Under the pieces are notes generated by a model that was not told where the DNA came from, made no database searches, and was given only the letters and a program-made list of their open reading frames with translations. Of a stretch of 64,000 nt of DNA, positions 13,301 through 26,289 are shown in pieces; position 1 is the stretch's first letter; every line of letters starts with the position of its first letter. The position numbers and the translations under genes were made by a program. Source of the stretch: Dirofilaria immitis. Taxonomy: Eukaryota > Nematoda > Chromadorea > Rhabditida > Onchocercidae. Location: the NCBI GenBank assembly GCA_024305405.1, contig JAKNDB010000070.1, forward strand, positions 1,186,001 to 1,250,000, written 5' to 3'.

Positions 13301-16300
13301 AAATTGATAAGTTAATGTAAAAAAAAAAAAATGATTCATATTGATAGGAAATTTTATTTGCAATATTATCAAATTTTTTGAAGCATAATTATATGATTTC
13401 TTTTTGCAGAAAGATTATTATGAAAGTTATTTGCAGGTAAGTAAAACAGTTATGAAATCATTCGATAATGATGATAAAGAAATAGAAAGTAGAAATTTAT
13501 TTCATGAATTTCATGTTCAATATCATGCAAATGTCAGGTAAAATTGTTATTGTAAAATCAGATTCAAAATACACATCAAATTCAAAATACACATAACATC
13601 AGATTCAAAATACAAATACACAAAATGCAAATACATATCAGAAAATACAAATACACATCAGATTCAAGCTTCAAATACACATCAGATTCAAAATACACAT
13701 CAGATTCAAAATACATATAACATCAGATTCAAAATACACATCAGATTCAAGCTTCAAATACACATCAGATTCAAAATACACATCAGATTCAAAATACACA
13801 TAACATCAGATTCAAAATACAAATACACAAAATGCGAATACATATCAGAAAATACAAATACACATCAGATACAAACTTCAAATAAACATCGGATTCAAAA
13901 TACACATCAGATTAACGGAAGCGATTTAAGCTTTATTTATAATAATATAACTTTTTTTTTCCTAATTTTTAATTAACATTATTATATGTAAACAGTAGCT
14001 TGAAATTGTTGAATTCAATGTTATGCTAGTATCATTTATAATATTGATATAATCATTATCATTATTATCATTTTTTTCTTCTGATTTAAACATAACATTA
14101 AAATTTATGATCATTATTTTGTTATACTTTTTAAGAGAAATAGAAATTATTAATAATATTTTAAAGGTAATAATAATAATAATAATAACATAAGAAATAA
14201 TCAAATATTTGCAAACTTAAAAATTTTTATGATAAATAAACTTATTGAACACTTTAATAAATTTAATAATGGAAATGAATAATTTGAAATAAATTTAGCA
14301 TACTTTTTGCTGATATCGTTAATTTTACGGTTCTTGCGGGACGATTAAGCGCTAACGAATTAGTCTATACATTAAATGAGCTTTATTCGAAATTTGATCA
14401 AGATGCACAGGTAAATTTATGCTAATTTTTGCTAGAGTATAATATGGGAAAATATAAAATATTGCTTGAAGATAGGAGGGAATGAGACAACGATCGACTA
14501 ATGAATCATCAAAATATTTTGTAATTATTTTTACGTTAAATTTTGTTATTTTATTATTTATTTGAAATTTCGCGATATTAAAATTCGCAACAACATACAA
14601 ATGATTAAACAACTTATCATCCAATCCTTTAATCATTTCGCCAAAATATTATCATTTCATCCAATCCCTTTAATCATTTCGCCAAAATATTATCATTTTT
14701 TCTTTTTTTTTTCTTGCAAATTTATCAGAAATGACTTTTAAATTGATCATATTTTATCATTTTGTCGATAATTTAATTTTATTTTCATCTTATATATATT
14801 TAATAATGATAATTTAAGATTACCCAGATATAAAGTTCAATTTTGCATATTTTTTCTAATACGAATAATACATTCAATTTTAGAAATTACAATGTATGAG
14901 AATTAAATTTTTGGGCGATTGTTATTATTGTGTTAGTGGTATGCCATTAAATAGGCCTAATCATGCGGATATGTGTGTTATAATGGGCCTAGAAATGATT
15001 AAAACTGTCAAGTAAGTTTTTTAGGCATAAAAAAAAACATTCAATCTAACGAAAAATATTTAAACATGAATAATTTCCTAAAGAAGTTTTTTACTAAATT
15101 AATATATATTTTAGCTAATTTATCAAATGATTAGGCTTACTGATAATGCTTTAATCAATAGTACAGCGTTTTTTGTTTTTTCGACTTCTAATCACTTTCT
15201 CAATAATTATCATTCCTTCATAAATAAATAAACAATTTATATCGAACAAATAACAATGATAAAATCGAAAAAATGTTGAAGTAATAAGTTATGCTAAAAG
15301 ATGATTATCATATCTTTTTTTTATCAGATCAAGTTATCCATTATATATAATCATATCAGTTTTTTTTTTATTCATTTGTATTTTCAAATTTTCGCTAATT
15401 TATTTTAATCCAGTTTAATCGATTGATTGATTGATTGATTTGATTTTTCAATCAGCTAATTTTTCAGACAAGTTCGAAAAGCAACTGGCGTAGATGTAAA
15501 TATGCGTATTGGTGTTCATACAGGTTCCGTGCTTTGCGGTGTACTTGGTCTTCGCAAATGGCAATTTGATATTTGGAGTGATGATGTAATGCTTGCGAAT
15601 CGTATGGAAACCACTGGAACACCAGGGTTGCAATTTTTATTTTATTAAAATATGCAAAATATCAAATATCATTTGTTTATCATATCTTATCAGCAATTTT
15701 GAAGCTTATTTATTGTAATAGCAAAATTAAATTTTACTTAATTTAATATAATCAAATTATTAATAATTCAATGTTTGATAAGATATCAATTGACAAATAC
15801 TATTCTATCAAATCGATCAATATATGATAAGATACCAAAAATAAAAGAAAAAAAAGAATTGCAACTATGAAATATATTTAATCAAAATTTTTTTTTTTTT
15901 TTTAAAAATATATTTTCAGAGCGGTTCATATCACAAATACAACAAAAGAATTACTTCTTGGCCAATATAATATTATTGAAGCATAGTAATTACTTATCTT
16001 TGGCTTATTATTTATAATTAAAAAATATCATTTTGTCGAAATTATAAAATTAAAAAGAAATGAAAAAGAATTTATCAAATATTTGCAAAATTCTATGATC
16101 CGATTTTTTTTTTTCAGTTCTAATGATCCAATACTTATTGCTCTCGGACAGCCAACTTATTATATTCTACCAGATGAAACATCCGCTATAAATCGTACTA
16201 CTACTTATAATAGGTTTAAAATTTTTAAAGACGTTTGAAAATTTAATCATTTCTAATCTTTATTGACTTTTCACGTTTAATTATCAGTCAAATTTTATCA

Positions 16301-19300
16301 TTCGTACCATCACTATTCATCGGATTTTATCATATTGTTTGAATGATTAATTAAACGATTAAATAAGATTAAGCGAATGTTTCAGAAAAATGATTGCTAA
16401 TGATGAACAAAATGATAATTTAACAATATCACAAACATTCAAGATTGCATCATTTAAATCAAAAATATCGAAAGTAGCTGAATATTGGGAGCTGAAACAC
16501 CATTTGCAAATTTATCTAGAAAATCACTTGAAACTGATAAACATTTTGCTGTAAATTTTTTTCTTCTTTTTTTTCGCCTAATTTTAATCTAATCATATCA
16601 AAATTGATAAGCCAATATCAATTGTCATTTTTATAGATACAAAAATCAAATATGTAAAATTTTTTAGCAAAATATTAAAAGATGTATATCGGTTTATACG
16701 AATTCAAAAACCACTCAAAGTTTAACGCTACTTGAAAATAATCTTGCCGATTATATAGTCAATAGGTAATGCAAATTTTTTTTTTCATAAAAAAATTTTT
16801 CTCTTCGTTTAACGATTAATTTGAAAATTAATAATTTATACAATTTTTTTTAATACGAAATTAATTAATGCATTTTAATTCATTGATTAACTAAATTATC
16901 AATTAATCGATGAATTGAAAACTTTATATTATCAGAAAAAAAGAAAATAGAATTTTATTAGAAATTTTTTACTATTTTTCGTTTTCTTAATTTTTTTATG
17001 CATGTTTTTTCATATATTTAAGTTTGATTTATTTTTTAATTAATTACAATTTCTTAAAAAGAGAGGTGAAATTTATTAAAAAAATAATTTAATTATAGCT
17101 TTTTCGATCTTCTAAAATATACCAAATCGATGATTGCAAATAAAGGAACACCTTATCTATTATTTCAATTCAAGTATATTTTAATATCACTATAATCATT
17201 TTTTTCCTTTATTTATCACATATATTCTACGAATCGAGAGTTATCATTCAAATTACATGCATTTTACATCGAGAATCAATTTTTCAAATCAATGAGAAAA
17301 GTATGCTATAAAATGTAAATTTAATAAAAATAAATTTTTTAGACAAAAACAATAACAAATCGAATATCCGATTGTATGATATTATTACTTTTTGGTATAC
17401 CATTAGCTATTTCTCAAATATGTCTTTTATTAGCATATCAACCGTAAGTTATTAATTTGATAAATTATTGATAATTATGATATAAAAAACCCTGAAGCTT
17501 ATTAATAAACTATTAACAATCGTTTTGTAAAATATATAAAGTTAATTGACAACTTATTGCTAATTATAATATGAAATTATTGATTCAAACAGAAATTAAT
17601 ATAATTGAATGTGAAATTATCGATTGATTTTTTTGATCTAAATTTATAATTTCATTTATAATATCATTGATAGTTATGCTTTGATACAAATCATATATAG
17701 CAAAAATTATACTATTTGGATAGATAAGTTTATTATTATTTTACATTTCATATCATACTAAAATATATATGCCATTAATTTGCCGAATATTTTCAAAAAA
17801 AAAAAAAAATTATTCTGATTCGATATTGATGCTCAAATTAATGATGATCCGATCTTAATTTAGAAAATTATAATTGATAAATTTTAATTTAAAAACGATC
17901 TTATCATCTGTTCACGCGCAGGAATATTATTTAACAGATTCCAAGCAAATTATAACAGATGAGTTTTGAAAGAAATAATTAATTAATTGAAATCACAAAT
18001 TCATTTTTTTGCGAGGGAATCTATAAAGAATCAATTTAATTCGATTATTATTCATTTTATCGATTAGAAAATAAATCCATTTAGTCATCTTAATTTCAAT
18101 ATTAATTTACTTTTTCGAAATTCTAATTTCTAATCATTTCTTTCTCTTTCTTGATATTCAATGATAAGCGTAAAAGATTGGATATGAAAATGAGTAAATA
18201 AATTCATAGTATAAATTTGGGCTTGGAGATAGAATTATGAAAAAGTGTTATGCAAATTATTTCCTCTCCATTAAAATGATATTAAATGATAAGTTAACAG
18301 TAAACGATTAATGCTAGTTGACATCTTCATAAATATGAGAGAAAGAAAATAAACTTTTAAAATTTTAGAGCAATGATAAAACGAATGAATCAAATTTAAA
18401 AGTAATCATAATTGCTAAGAATTCAAATTAAGTAAGCGAAAAAAAACTAAATAAATAAATAAACAATAAATAAAAATAGAAATAAAATAAATAATCGAAT
18501 GAAAAAATTTTGGCAAAAAAATAAATGAAATTATCACAATTATGTTATCATATTATTATTAATGTTGTTAAGATTAATTATTGTTATTAATTATAATTAT
18601 TTGTTATTATTATTATCATTAATTATCATTTGATATTATTAATTTATCATTCATTGTTATCACTAATCTGTTTGTTGTTTTTAATTTTTATTGTTATTAT
18701 TGCAGGCGTCTGTTATTACTTCAAATTACACAAATATTGATACTTATATTATCATTAGTGTTGATAACAACTATTGATATTTATTACGCATTTGCTTATC
18801 GATTCCTCATTACTTTATCGTTCTTTCTTACATCTGCTATTGCTATTGGACCATATGTATGTTGTAATTTTTTATACCATATTTTCTTTTTACTATAGTA
18901 ATCTACTGTAATTTACTGTAACAATTTACCGTATACCATATTTTTCTTTTTAATATAGTAATTTTCTGTAATACTGCTATTGCAATTGCAATAATGATTT
19001 GCTACTGTGATACTATGAAAAAGATGACTTGTTACTACGATATTATGAGAATGATGATTTGACACTGTAGAATGAACTGGTTTAAAAATCACTCATTAGA
19101 TCTCTTTTTAAATGATTAAATAAATTTAATAACTGATTTCATCTATAATAAAATAGACGTCTTGGTGTTTACTTTCTTAAGATTAGTAATCATTTGAATA
19201 AAGACAACTTTATCAAAGTATTTTTGAAGGAAGTTATTTATTATGAATTTGAAGATTTTTTTTTTAAGAAACCACTATATTAATATTAAACATTATTTTT

Positions 19301-22300
19301 GTAAGTATAATTAATTTTATTCAATTTTGATAAATTAAAATTATATTAAATGATAATTTTTTTTTTGTTTAGCTTCTATCGATATTTATAAACGATGAAC
19401 TTTCATCACTTATATGGCAACCTGGTAAGAATTATTTAATCGAATTAATGAATTTAAATTCTTTTTAATCTTTAAATTAACGAATTATTATTATCGTGCT
19501 ATAATTTCTAAATTAAATTTAAAATAAACATTTTAGGATGCATCGTACATTTAGCATTTATTTTTCTATTACATCGTAATTTATTCATCTATCAAGTAAT
19601 TTTGGTTTTTGTTGATTTCTTATGTTTCATCGTATCACTTTGTTTATTTACAATCGCTGAAACTACGACATCAGAAAAAAGGTTTGAATTCTTTTTTACA
19701 CTTACTCTATCAATCATTTCAGCTGATTTGTAAAAGATTTTAAAATTTTTTCTATTTACATGTATAAAAACTACCTTTTGTTGCTAATTAATTTTTGGCA
19801 CACCTTGAAATAAAGCATTTAAAAGTTGAAACTTTTCTTGATGTTATATTAAAGTGAAACATTTACAAGTTGACACCTTTCTTGATGTTGATGCTAAGTT
19901 GATACCTTAAAGTGAAACATTTTGCAAGTTGAAACTTTTCCTAATGCTGACACTAGGTTGACTCTTTAAAATGAAACATTTACAAGTTGACACCTTTCTT
20001 GATGTTGATACTAGATTCAATCTTTAAAATGAAACATTTACGTAAGTTGAAACTTTTTTGCTGTTGATGCTAAGTTGATACCTTAAAGTGAAACATTTTG
20101 CAAGTTGAAACTTTTCTTGATGCTGACGATAAAATGACACTCTTCATAGATTTTATCATATTTGCTATGTTTCCGAATATAATTAAACAATGATTGAAAT
20201 TTATCATCAAATCATTTATTAAATAAATTCAAATTTATAAAAGTATGATAATTTTCAGCTATAACATATTATTGATAAGTATGAATTTAATTTTCGAAAT
20301 GTTATTAATAATGTTCATTTATTGGATTGTAAGTAATTTAATTCATTTTGTAAATTTGTTTTTGCATTTTTTTTTTGAAATAATTTTTGATTTTTGATGA
20401 TAATAAAGTGAGAGAGAGAGAGAGAGAGCGGGAGAGAGAGGGGAAGAAGAGATATACAGTTTTTGTCTACTATATAATTAAATTATCATTGAAACCTTTT
20501 AATTCAATTTACTTCCTTTGAGTTCCTTTTTTTGAGAGAGAGAGAGAGGGAGGGAGGAAAGAAGAGATGGACAATATTTATCTACTATATAATAAAATTA
20601 TCATTGAAACCATTTAATTCAGATTGCTTCCTTCAAGTTTCTCTTTTTTTTAAATAAATTAAATTTGTAATAAAAACTTCGAAAAAATAATTGACATATT
20701 TATTATAGAGGAATTACGAGCGTAATATGGAAATAGCGTGTAATGCGTCATTACGTGATGAAGAAAAAACGGTCGAAGAATTGCAAAATATTAATAAAAA
20801 TCTTATCGAAAATATTCTACCATCACATGTAGCCGCAAAATTATTAAATTCCAATCAATTAACAAATGTTAGAATAATTTCAAAATTGTTAATAATTGAT
20901 AATTTTGATAATAATTGATAATTTTGAAATTTTAACATAAAATTTTTTGCTATTTAAAATTTATTACTTATTATGTAAGCAAACAAAATTAAGTAAAAAA
21001 TATTGCGAATTTGATAATAAAAATAATTTATTATATCAATGATCAATATATTACAATTATTACTTACATAGCATCACAATCTGATTATCAATTTATCATA
21101 TTATCAGTAGCATAGATTATTTTATCAATAAAAATATTTCAAAATTTATATTATTATAGAAGTTATATGCTCAGTTACATGAGAATGTATGTGTAATGTT
21201 CGCAAGTATACCGAATTATGAAGAATTTTGGGGTGAATGGGATCGATCAAAAAAATTTGAATGTCTTCGTTTTCTTAATGAAATTGTTTGCGAATTTGAT
21301 AAGGTATGATAAGCGAATTAATTACATATTAACTCGTATTTGTTGTATGTAATATAGAAATATTGTTTAAATTCAATATGTAGAAAAAATTTCTATAATA
21401 AAGACGAACAGCATTTATAATTATCAATGATAAGTTGAAATTAATTCATCAATGATAAGTTGAAATTAATTTATTTGAAATAATTTCTTTGAAATTCGAA
21501 TATAGACGAGAATTTTTTTTTTTGCTAATCGTTTATCAAATGATAAATTATCATATCATGTAATATTTTGATTATAAAACGGCAATTAATTACTTTTATC
21601 TAATTTTAATTTTAGTAATTAAATTTACTATTTTTAAAAAGATCAAATAACATATGCACAAGATAGATGAGAATTTTTCAAAGAAATTAAATTATTTCAA
21701 ATAAATTAATTTCAACTTATCAATTGATGATATCATCAATTTTTAATCATATGCGAACGAATTTTTTTTCTTTTATCACAAGAAATGTGATAAATCATTT
21801 TAAAAACAAAAAATTAATTAAAATTGATAAATAATAAAAATAGAATTTTTAATTTTAGCTACTTTCGGAGCTAAAATTTCGTAATGTCGAGAAAATCAAG
21901 ACAGTTGCTAGTACTTATTTAGCAGCAACAGGATTGGATGAACATGAATTAATCGATACCTATGTAATGTCATTCAGATATTTATTAATAAATTTTTTTT
22001 TTTTATTGATACTTAAAATATGATTGATCAATATGAGATATTCAAAATTATAGTATTAAAATGAAATTGATCATTTAAAGAGTTATACGATATTTAAAAA
22101 AAAAAAAAAATAAAAGTGGTCAGTTATATTTTTGAAATTTTATTGGTCAGTTCATATTACGTTGTTTTATAGTAATACTAATTTTTAAACAGTATATGTT
22201 TAGATATGATATGAACTCTTTCATTGATCACTTATATACTTTAAATACTAACCAATGAAAAGGTTCAAATACAGTTTAAAATATAATTGATCATTGATAA

Positions 22301-23917
22301 GGATCCGTGATAGTATTGCACTATTATAGTATAATTGACCAATGAAAGAGCTCATATCTAAACTTACACTATTTGAAGTATATAACTGACCAATGAAAAA
22401 GTTCATTTAAGCTTGTACTATTTAAAGTATAATTGACTGAAAGAGTTCATGAGGTACTTAAACTTTTACTGTTTAAATTATTGATATTGCAGTGATAAAG
22501 ATAATTGATCAACTAAAACAGTGATCTATAAAAGGTTATAATAGAATGGCTAAGAAATAAGAAAATACAAGTCAATTATATTTTAAGAAATTAAACTTAG
22601 CTAATCGATCACTTAAAAAAAAAAAACTAGAAAAATTGTTTGTTTGAAATGCTTGTAAATATTTTGAAAATATTTCTCTTAATCAATATAATCTTGAAAA
22701 TATCCTATAAACAATTATTAAAAATTAGGTAATCAATATAGTTGCTAAAAGAAAAATTCAAACTTTATTAAATACTGTTTTCTTATCATTTGCAATTATC
22801 AATTCAGATTGCTGAAAGATAACTGTGTTGTAAACTTTAATAATTTAAGTTTTAAGTTTTATTCTAAAATATTAACAAATTATTGTAATCGTAATTTTTG
22901 CCATTCAATCAATATAATACGTTGAATTATTTCTTTGAGGAATTTATCGATGCAAATGAAGACGAATTATGCAAATCTAAACCGGATTATATCGTAAAAA
23001 TTTTTTTCCTCCTCTATTTGTTAAAATATTTTTCTAGGCGGAATTTTTACGAACTTTACAAGCATAAATATAACTTTGCATCAGTATTAAGAATACAATT
23101 TTTTTCGCTTCTATTCAAACCTATATTATTGATATTGGGTTTGTAAAAAAAAAAAAAAAAAGAAAAATTTTTTTGATAATTATCAAAATAAAAAGAAAAA
23201 AATTGATAAATTAATTAAAATTTTTGCTGATAATTTAGTCATATCGTAATGTAATATTAATGGTTGAATTTGCAATGGAAATGAATAATATTTTGAGAAA
23301 ATTGAACGATCATTCATTCCAAAATTTCGAATTACGTGTTGGTAAAAATTATTTTATGACTTTTTTTTTTTTTTTTGTAAATAATCATTTATTGATGAAA
23401 TTTTAAAAAGGAAATTTTAATTTGTTTTTTAATGATTCAATCAAAATATCTAAACAATTATTGTATATTAAGATTTTAATTAATTTAAGTTTAAAAAAAA
23501 TTTTTTTTTTCATCAATCATAAATTTAGGATTGAATTGTGGACCATTAATTGCTGGTGTTATTGGTGCACAAAAACCACAGTATGATATTTGGGGTGATA
23601 CGGTTAATTTGGCAAGCAGAATGGATACTTACGGTGAATCAGGAAAAATTCATGTTAGTTCCATGCATATATGGTTTACTATGTAATATGTAAAAATTGT
23701 CTTGATGAAAGAGCTATTTTAATTAATCTATTACTGAATTAAATTGAAGTTACAGATGACTAAAGCAGTTGGCCAACTTTTACAGCAAAGTTCGCTTCCG
23801 GTAACAAGTCGTGGATTTATGAAAGTGAAAGGTGTAGCGGAACCGATTGAAACATTTTTTCTTGAATTTAAAAGTGCAGGAGTATTAGCAAAAAATTGTA
23901 CTAATTATCTTTGTTAA
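10352..23917 (+). CDS. acy: Transmembrane adenylyl cyclase (acy family)
   Basis: Makes cAMP from ATP at the plasma membrane, normally downstream of G proteins. Twenty-five exons give about 1,030 residues. Exons are 10352-10555, 12025-12117, 12345-12545, 12833-13027, 13410-13537, 14299-14410, 14884-15011, 15468-15626, 15920-15985, 16118-16213, 16386-16550, 16668-16765, 17099-17173, 17343-17443, 18706-18856, 19373-19424, 19537-19681, 20259-20328, 20709-20867, 21160-21303, 21859-21963, 22940-22993, 23239-23341, 23529-23653, 23756-23917. Two membrane-helix sets (exons 1-4 and 14-18) alternate with two catalytic domains. C1 has FADIVNFT and FLGDCYYC (metal aspartates). C2 has [18 protein letters not shown], whose Lys and Asp mark adenine specificity and whose Asn and Arg bind the transition state. 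Length fits the nematode acy-2/-3/-4 size class better than long acy-1; the subtype is not resolved. Two one-base gaps (16487-16489, and the 17174 donor) break the frame and look like sequence errors. Confidence 0.93.
12578..12614 (+). repeat. Perfect 15-bp hairpin in cyclase intron 3
   Basis: Arms AATTTTACTTTTCAT (12578-12592) and ATGAAAAGTAAAATT (12600-12614) are exact reverse complements around a 7-base loop. It is very AT-rich and short, so it may be chance or a decayed fold-back element. Confidence 0.7.
12728..12765 (+). repeat. CT-rich microsatellite
   Basis: A pyrimidine tract of CCCTCT and CT units within cyclase intron 3. It is complementary in base composition to the GA tract at 20409-20450 in intron 18 of the same gene. 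Confidence 0.9.
13560..13916 (+). repeat. Higher-order tandem repeat in cyclase intron 5
   Basis: The base unit is close to ACATCAGATTCAAAATAC (18 bp), repeated with variants. A larger block containing AAATACACAAAATGC and TATCAGAAAATACA recurs about 205-210 bp later, so the array has two levels of periodicity. Confidence 0.9.
15622..15703 (+). repeat. 82-bp segment shared with the 18S fragment
   Basis: Matches 5950-6031 in 80 of 82 positions. The first five bases (CCAGG) are the end of exon 8, and the rest is the start of intron 8, whose donor is GTTGCA. The in-frame join to exon 9 at 15920 supports this donor. Confidence 0.9.
19805..20128 (+). repeat. ~57-bp minisatellite in cyclase intron 17
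   Basis: About five and a half imperfect units share AAGTGAAACATTT, CAAGTTGA(A/C)AC and CTTGATG(T/C)TGA words, with drift between copies. Confidence 0.85.
20409..20640 (+). repeat. GA microsatellite with tandem duplication
   Basis: A GA/GGGA tract at 20409-20450 is followed by a unique stretch (TCTACTATATAAT...ATTATCATTGAAACC), and the pair recurs from about 20533. The period is about 125 bp. It lies in intron 18, just upstream of exon 19. Confidence 0.8.
21447..21735. repeat. Fold-back (MITE-like) element, intron 20
   Basis: A left arm near 21447-21494 and a right arm near 21682-21735 are near-perfect reverse complements over about 48 bp, except for a 5-6 bp insertion in the right arm. The core of the right arm, AATAAATTAATTTCAACTTA, also occurs in the same orientation at about 9231-9300 upstream of the gene. 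A non-autonomous inverted-repeat element is likely; target duplications were not defined. Confidence 0.7.
22020..22545 (+). repeat. Imperfect tandem repeats in cyclase intron 21
   Basis: Repeated words such as ATAATTGA(C/T)CAATGAAA, GAGTTCAT and CTATTTAAAGTATA recur at roughly 60-bp spacing with considerable divergence. Confidence 0.65.
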
Positions 23918-24523
23918 TTGCTATATGTAAATAATATAAGTGTAACAAATTGTGTGACATTTGCGCCCTAAACGTAATAATTACTAACATTTGCGCATCT
24001 CAAATCTGTTAAATACGGATTGTTTTTATAAATTGAAATAAATTTTGGCAAAATAATTTTAACAATTTTGTCATCATTATCAATTATATCACAAAAATAA
24101 GATATTAATTTGTATTTGAAATTTTATGTTTCAATTTTCAAACATCGTATCATTTTAGAAAATAATTAATTACATAATAGATGGAAGTAGAAAAGAGAAA
24201 ATTTACGTACGTATTTAATGTTTAGGAAAATAAACTCACTTATGTATTTAATGTTTAGGAAAATAAACTCACGTAAGTATTTAATGTTTAGGAAAATAAA
24301 CTCACGTACGTATTTAATGTTTAGGAAAATAAATTCACGTATGTATTTATTTATTAGGAAAAAGAATTCACGTATATATCCATTTAATCATAGGCACAAA
24401 TAAATACACTTCCGAATTATCTATTCATTCGGATTAAATAATATTTTATGATAATATTGAAAATGGTAAAGAGAGAAAATGATCAAATTAAAAAAGAAAG
24501 TAAAATATTTTCTCGTTCTGTAA
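23918..24523. other. Tail-to-tail gap between cyclase and Ig gene
   Basis: The two genes converge here (stop codons at 23915-23917 + and 24524-24526 -). Apart from the 33-bp tandem repeat at 24200-24385, only AT-rich 3' flank is seen. No canonical AATAAA was confidently assigned, although ATTGAAATAAATTTTGG near 24035 is a possible poly(A) region for the cyclase. Confidence 0.5.
24200..24385 (+). repeat. 33-bp tandem repeat, about 5.5 copies
   Basis: The unit reads close to TATTTAATGTTTAGGAAAAT plus AAACTCACGTACG, with variation concentrated in the last bases. Because 33 is a multiple of three it stays open in one frame, but the 11-residue periodic translation has no other support as a gene. 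Confidence 0.9.
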
Positions 24524-25944
24524 TTAATCATAAATAGGTATCAAATTAGCAGAAGATATTGTTCGACCAACTTCATTCTCGCATAATACGGTATATGTAC
24601 CGTAATGATAATGCTGTATATTAGGTATCGTTAAACGGCATAAATCAGCTGTATCATCAATTTGAACATCATCAAATTTCATTTTTTCATTATTAAACAA
24701 CCAGCATACCTTAAACATGCATTACTTACGGTCTTATATTAAAATGATTTAATTGATAAATTGGATCAATTAACACTACTAACAATTATATTATTAATTG
24801 ATCGGTCGATTAATAAATCGATTTAAATCAATAATACCATTAATTAATTGATCAAAATCTTTCTTATAATAATGTATGCATTATTTGCAAGTTGACTTTA
24901 TTGAAATCAAAACAGATATGATCATTTAACCAAATATTAAAATGCTATGCAAACTATGCATGCATAGTGCAACTAATATTTTATTGATGCATGAATGCAT
25001 GCAATCCTGTTTATCTACTTAAAAGTTGAAATTATTGCAAATGCATGCATCTATTAGTATTGTTGATTTGAATGATCATTGAATAATAAAATCAATACAT
25101 CCATAATTGATACTATCGACCTTTTTTTCTAACTATTATTGCTATTCTTGAATGCATGAAAAGCATGCATTTATTTATGCCGCATGCATGCATGCATGCA
25201 TTTATTTTTTATCTTCAACTATATTATATGTATAGTTGGAGATATCCATTACTAAAATCAATTGCTATTAATTGATCGATCATATCTACTAGAATGACGA
25301 TGATGATGCATGCATTTATTTCTTTTATCTCCAACTTTAGATTGTAATCGTAATGAGCCAAGTAAACTGTACCTTAGGTCGTGGTGAGCCTAGCAAAATA
25401 CAATCAAAACATGCTTGTTGTCCAATTTGCGCACGAACATCACTAAATACTTTAAGAAATTCCGGTGCACAGCTCCATGGATTTTTTGCATATTTATTAC
25501 GCGGTATTTCATATGCCAATTGATCAACTTGCTGTATTTCCATTTAAATTTAATTAAAATTAATTAATTAACAAAAATTTAAATTCAAATTTTATTATCA
25601 AAATTATTTTGGGCTAAATTATTAAGTAATTTTATAATATCATTTCTATGATTTTTTCATTTATTTTACTTTATTTTTAATTAATTTCATCCTTTAATTT
25701 TCCTAATTTTAATTGTTACAAAAAAACAAAACAAAACCTCAAATTGATGAAAATATTTGATAAATTTTTTTTTTTTTTTTTTGATCCAATGACGAAAAAA
25801 CAAAGAGATAAAAAGTTATTTGCTTACTTTTGTTAATGGAGTATATGTTGGAAGTGATCGATAAAAATTATTCGAATCATTATCAATCATTGATATTTCA
25901 CAATTTGACGAATAACTATTTGATGAATGAATATAACGATCCAT
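24524..25944 (-). CDS. Small single Ig I-set domain protein
   Basis: Three exons read in phase: 25944-25828, 25531-25373 and 24709-24524, giving 153 residues with a clear start and stop. The first 39 residues are polar and Ser/Asn-rich. One immunoglobulin I-set domain then fills the C-terminal two thirds: APEFLKVF strand, first cysteine in CFDC, tryptophan in KVCWLFNN, then DLCRLTIPNI and YGTYTVLCENEVG with the second cysteine. No signal peptide or membrane helix is visible, so a cytoplasmic, muscle-type (titin, twitchin or myotilin-like) role is more plausible than a secreted one. That is inference. It could also be a gene fragment of a larger Ig protein, but in-phase splicing and defined ends argue for a stand-alone small gene. 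Confidence 0.8.
24957..25310. repeat. TGCATGCA-rich cluster in Ig-gene intron 2
   Basis: Numerous ATGCATGC words, including an uninterrupted (GCAT)n run at 25182-25201. This is self-complementary alternating sequence inside the last intron of the Ig gene. Confidence 0.85.
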
Positions 25945-26289
25945 GATTATCTCGTATTAACGCATATTTGAAAATTTAAAAAAAAAAATTCTGTTCAAAA
26001 TAAATTTTGCATTTTATCTTTAAAACTAATCCAATCATCAAAATGAAATAATAGTAATAGGAAAAAATAAATATAAACAGATGCAACATTATTAGAATTA
26101 GTTGAATGAACTAATCAATTGATTGAACTATCTGTGAATAATGATTAAATTACAATCACTGATTGAATGTGATAATTCTTTTTACAAATAATTGAATTGA
26201 TAATCTAAATATTGGAAAAAAATTCTGTTCTTCGTCTAAAATTCCGAATAATAATTGATAATCATTGCTAATTGATTATCAATTACTTT

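Noticed and set aside
13560..13916. CRISPR-like array
   Set aside because: Units are contiguous and degenerate with no unique spacers, in an intron of a eukaryotic gene.
16386..16550. Reading the cyclase, SNAPC4, PPP1R21, PHF10 and ARID4 genes as pseudogenes because of frame breaks
   Set aside because: Breaks are single bases, mostly in short runs, scattered over unrelated essential genes with otherwise intact splice sites and conserved residues; sequence error explains them better.
10352..23917. Receptor or soluble guanylyl cyclase as the identity of the cyclase gene
   Set aside because: There are two cyclase domains and two membrane-helix sets, and the C2 domain carries the Lys and Asp typical of adenine recognition.
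24218..24403. Open frame with an 11-residue repeating pattern
   Set aside because: It is only the 33-bp tandem repeat read through in one frame; no splice sites, start context or family resemblance.
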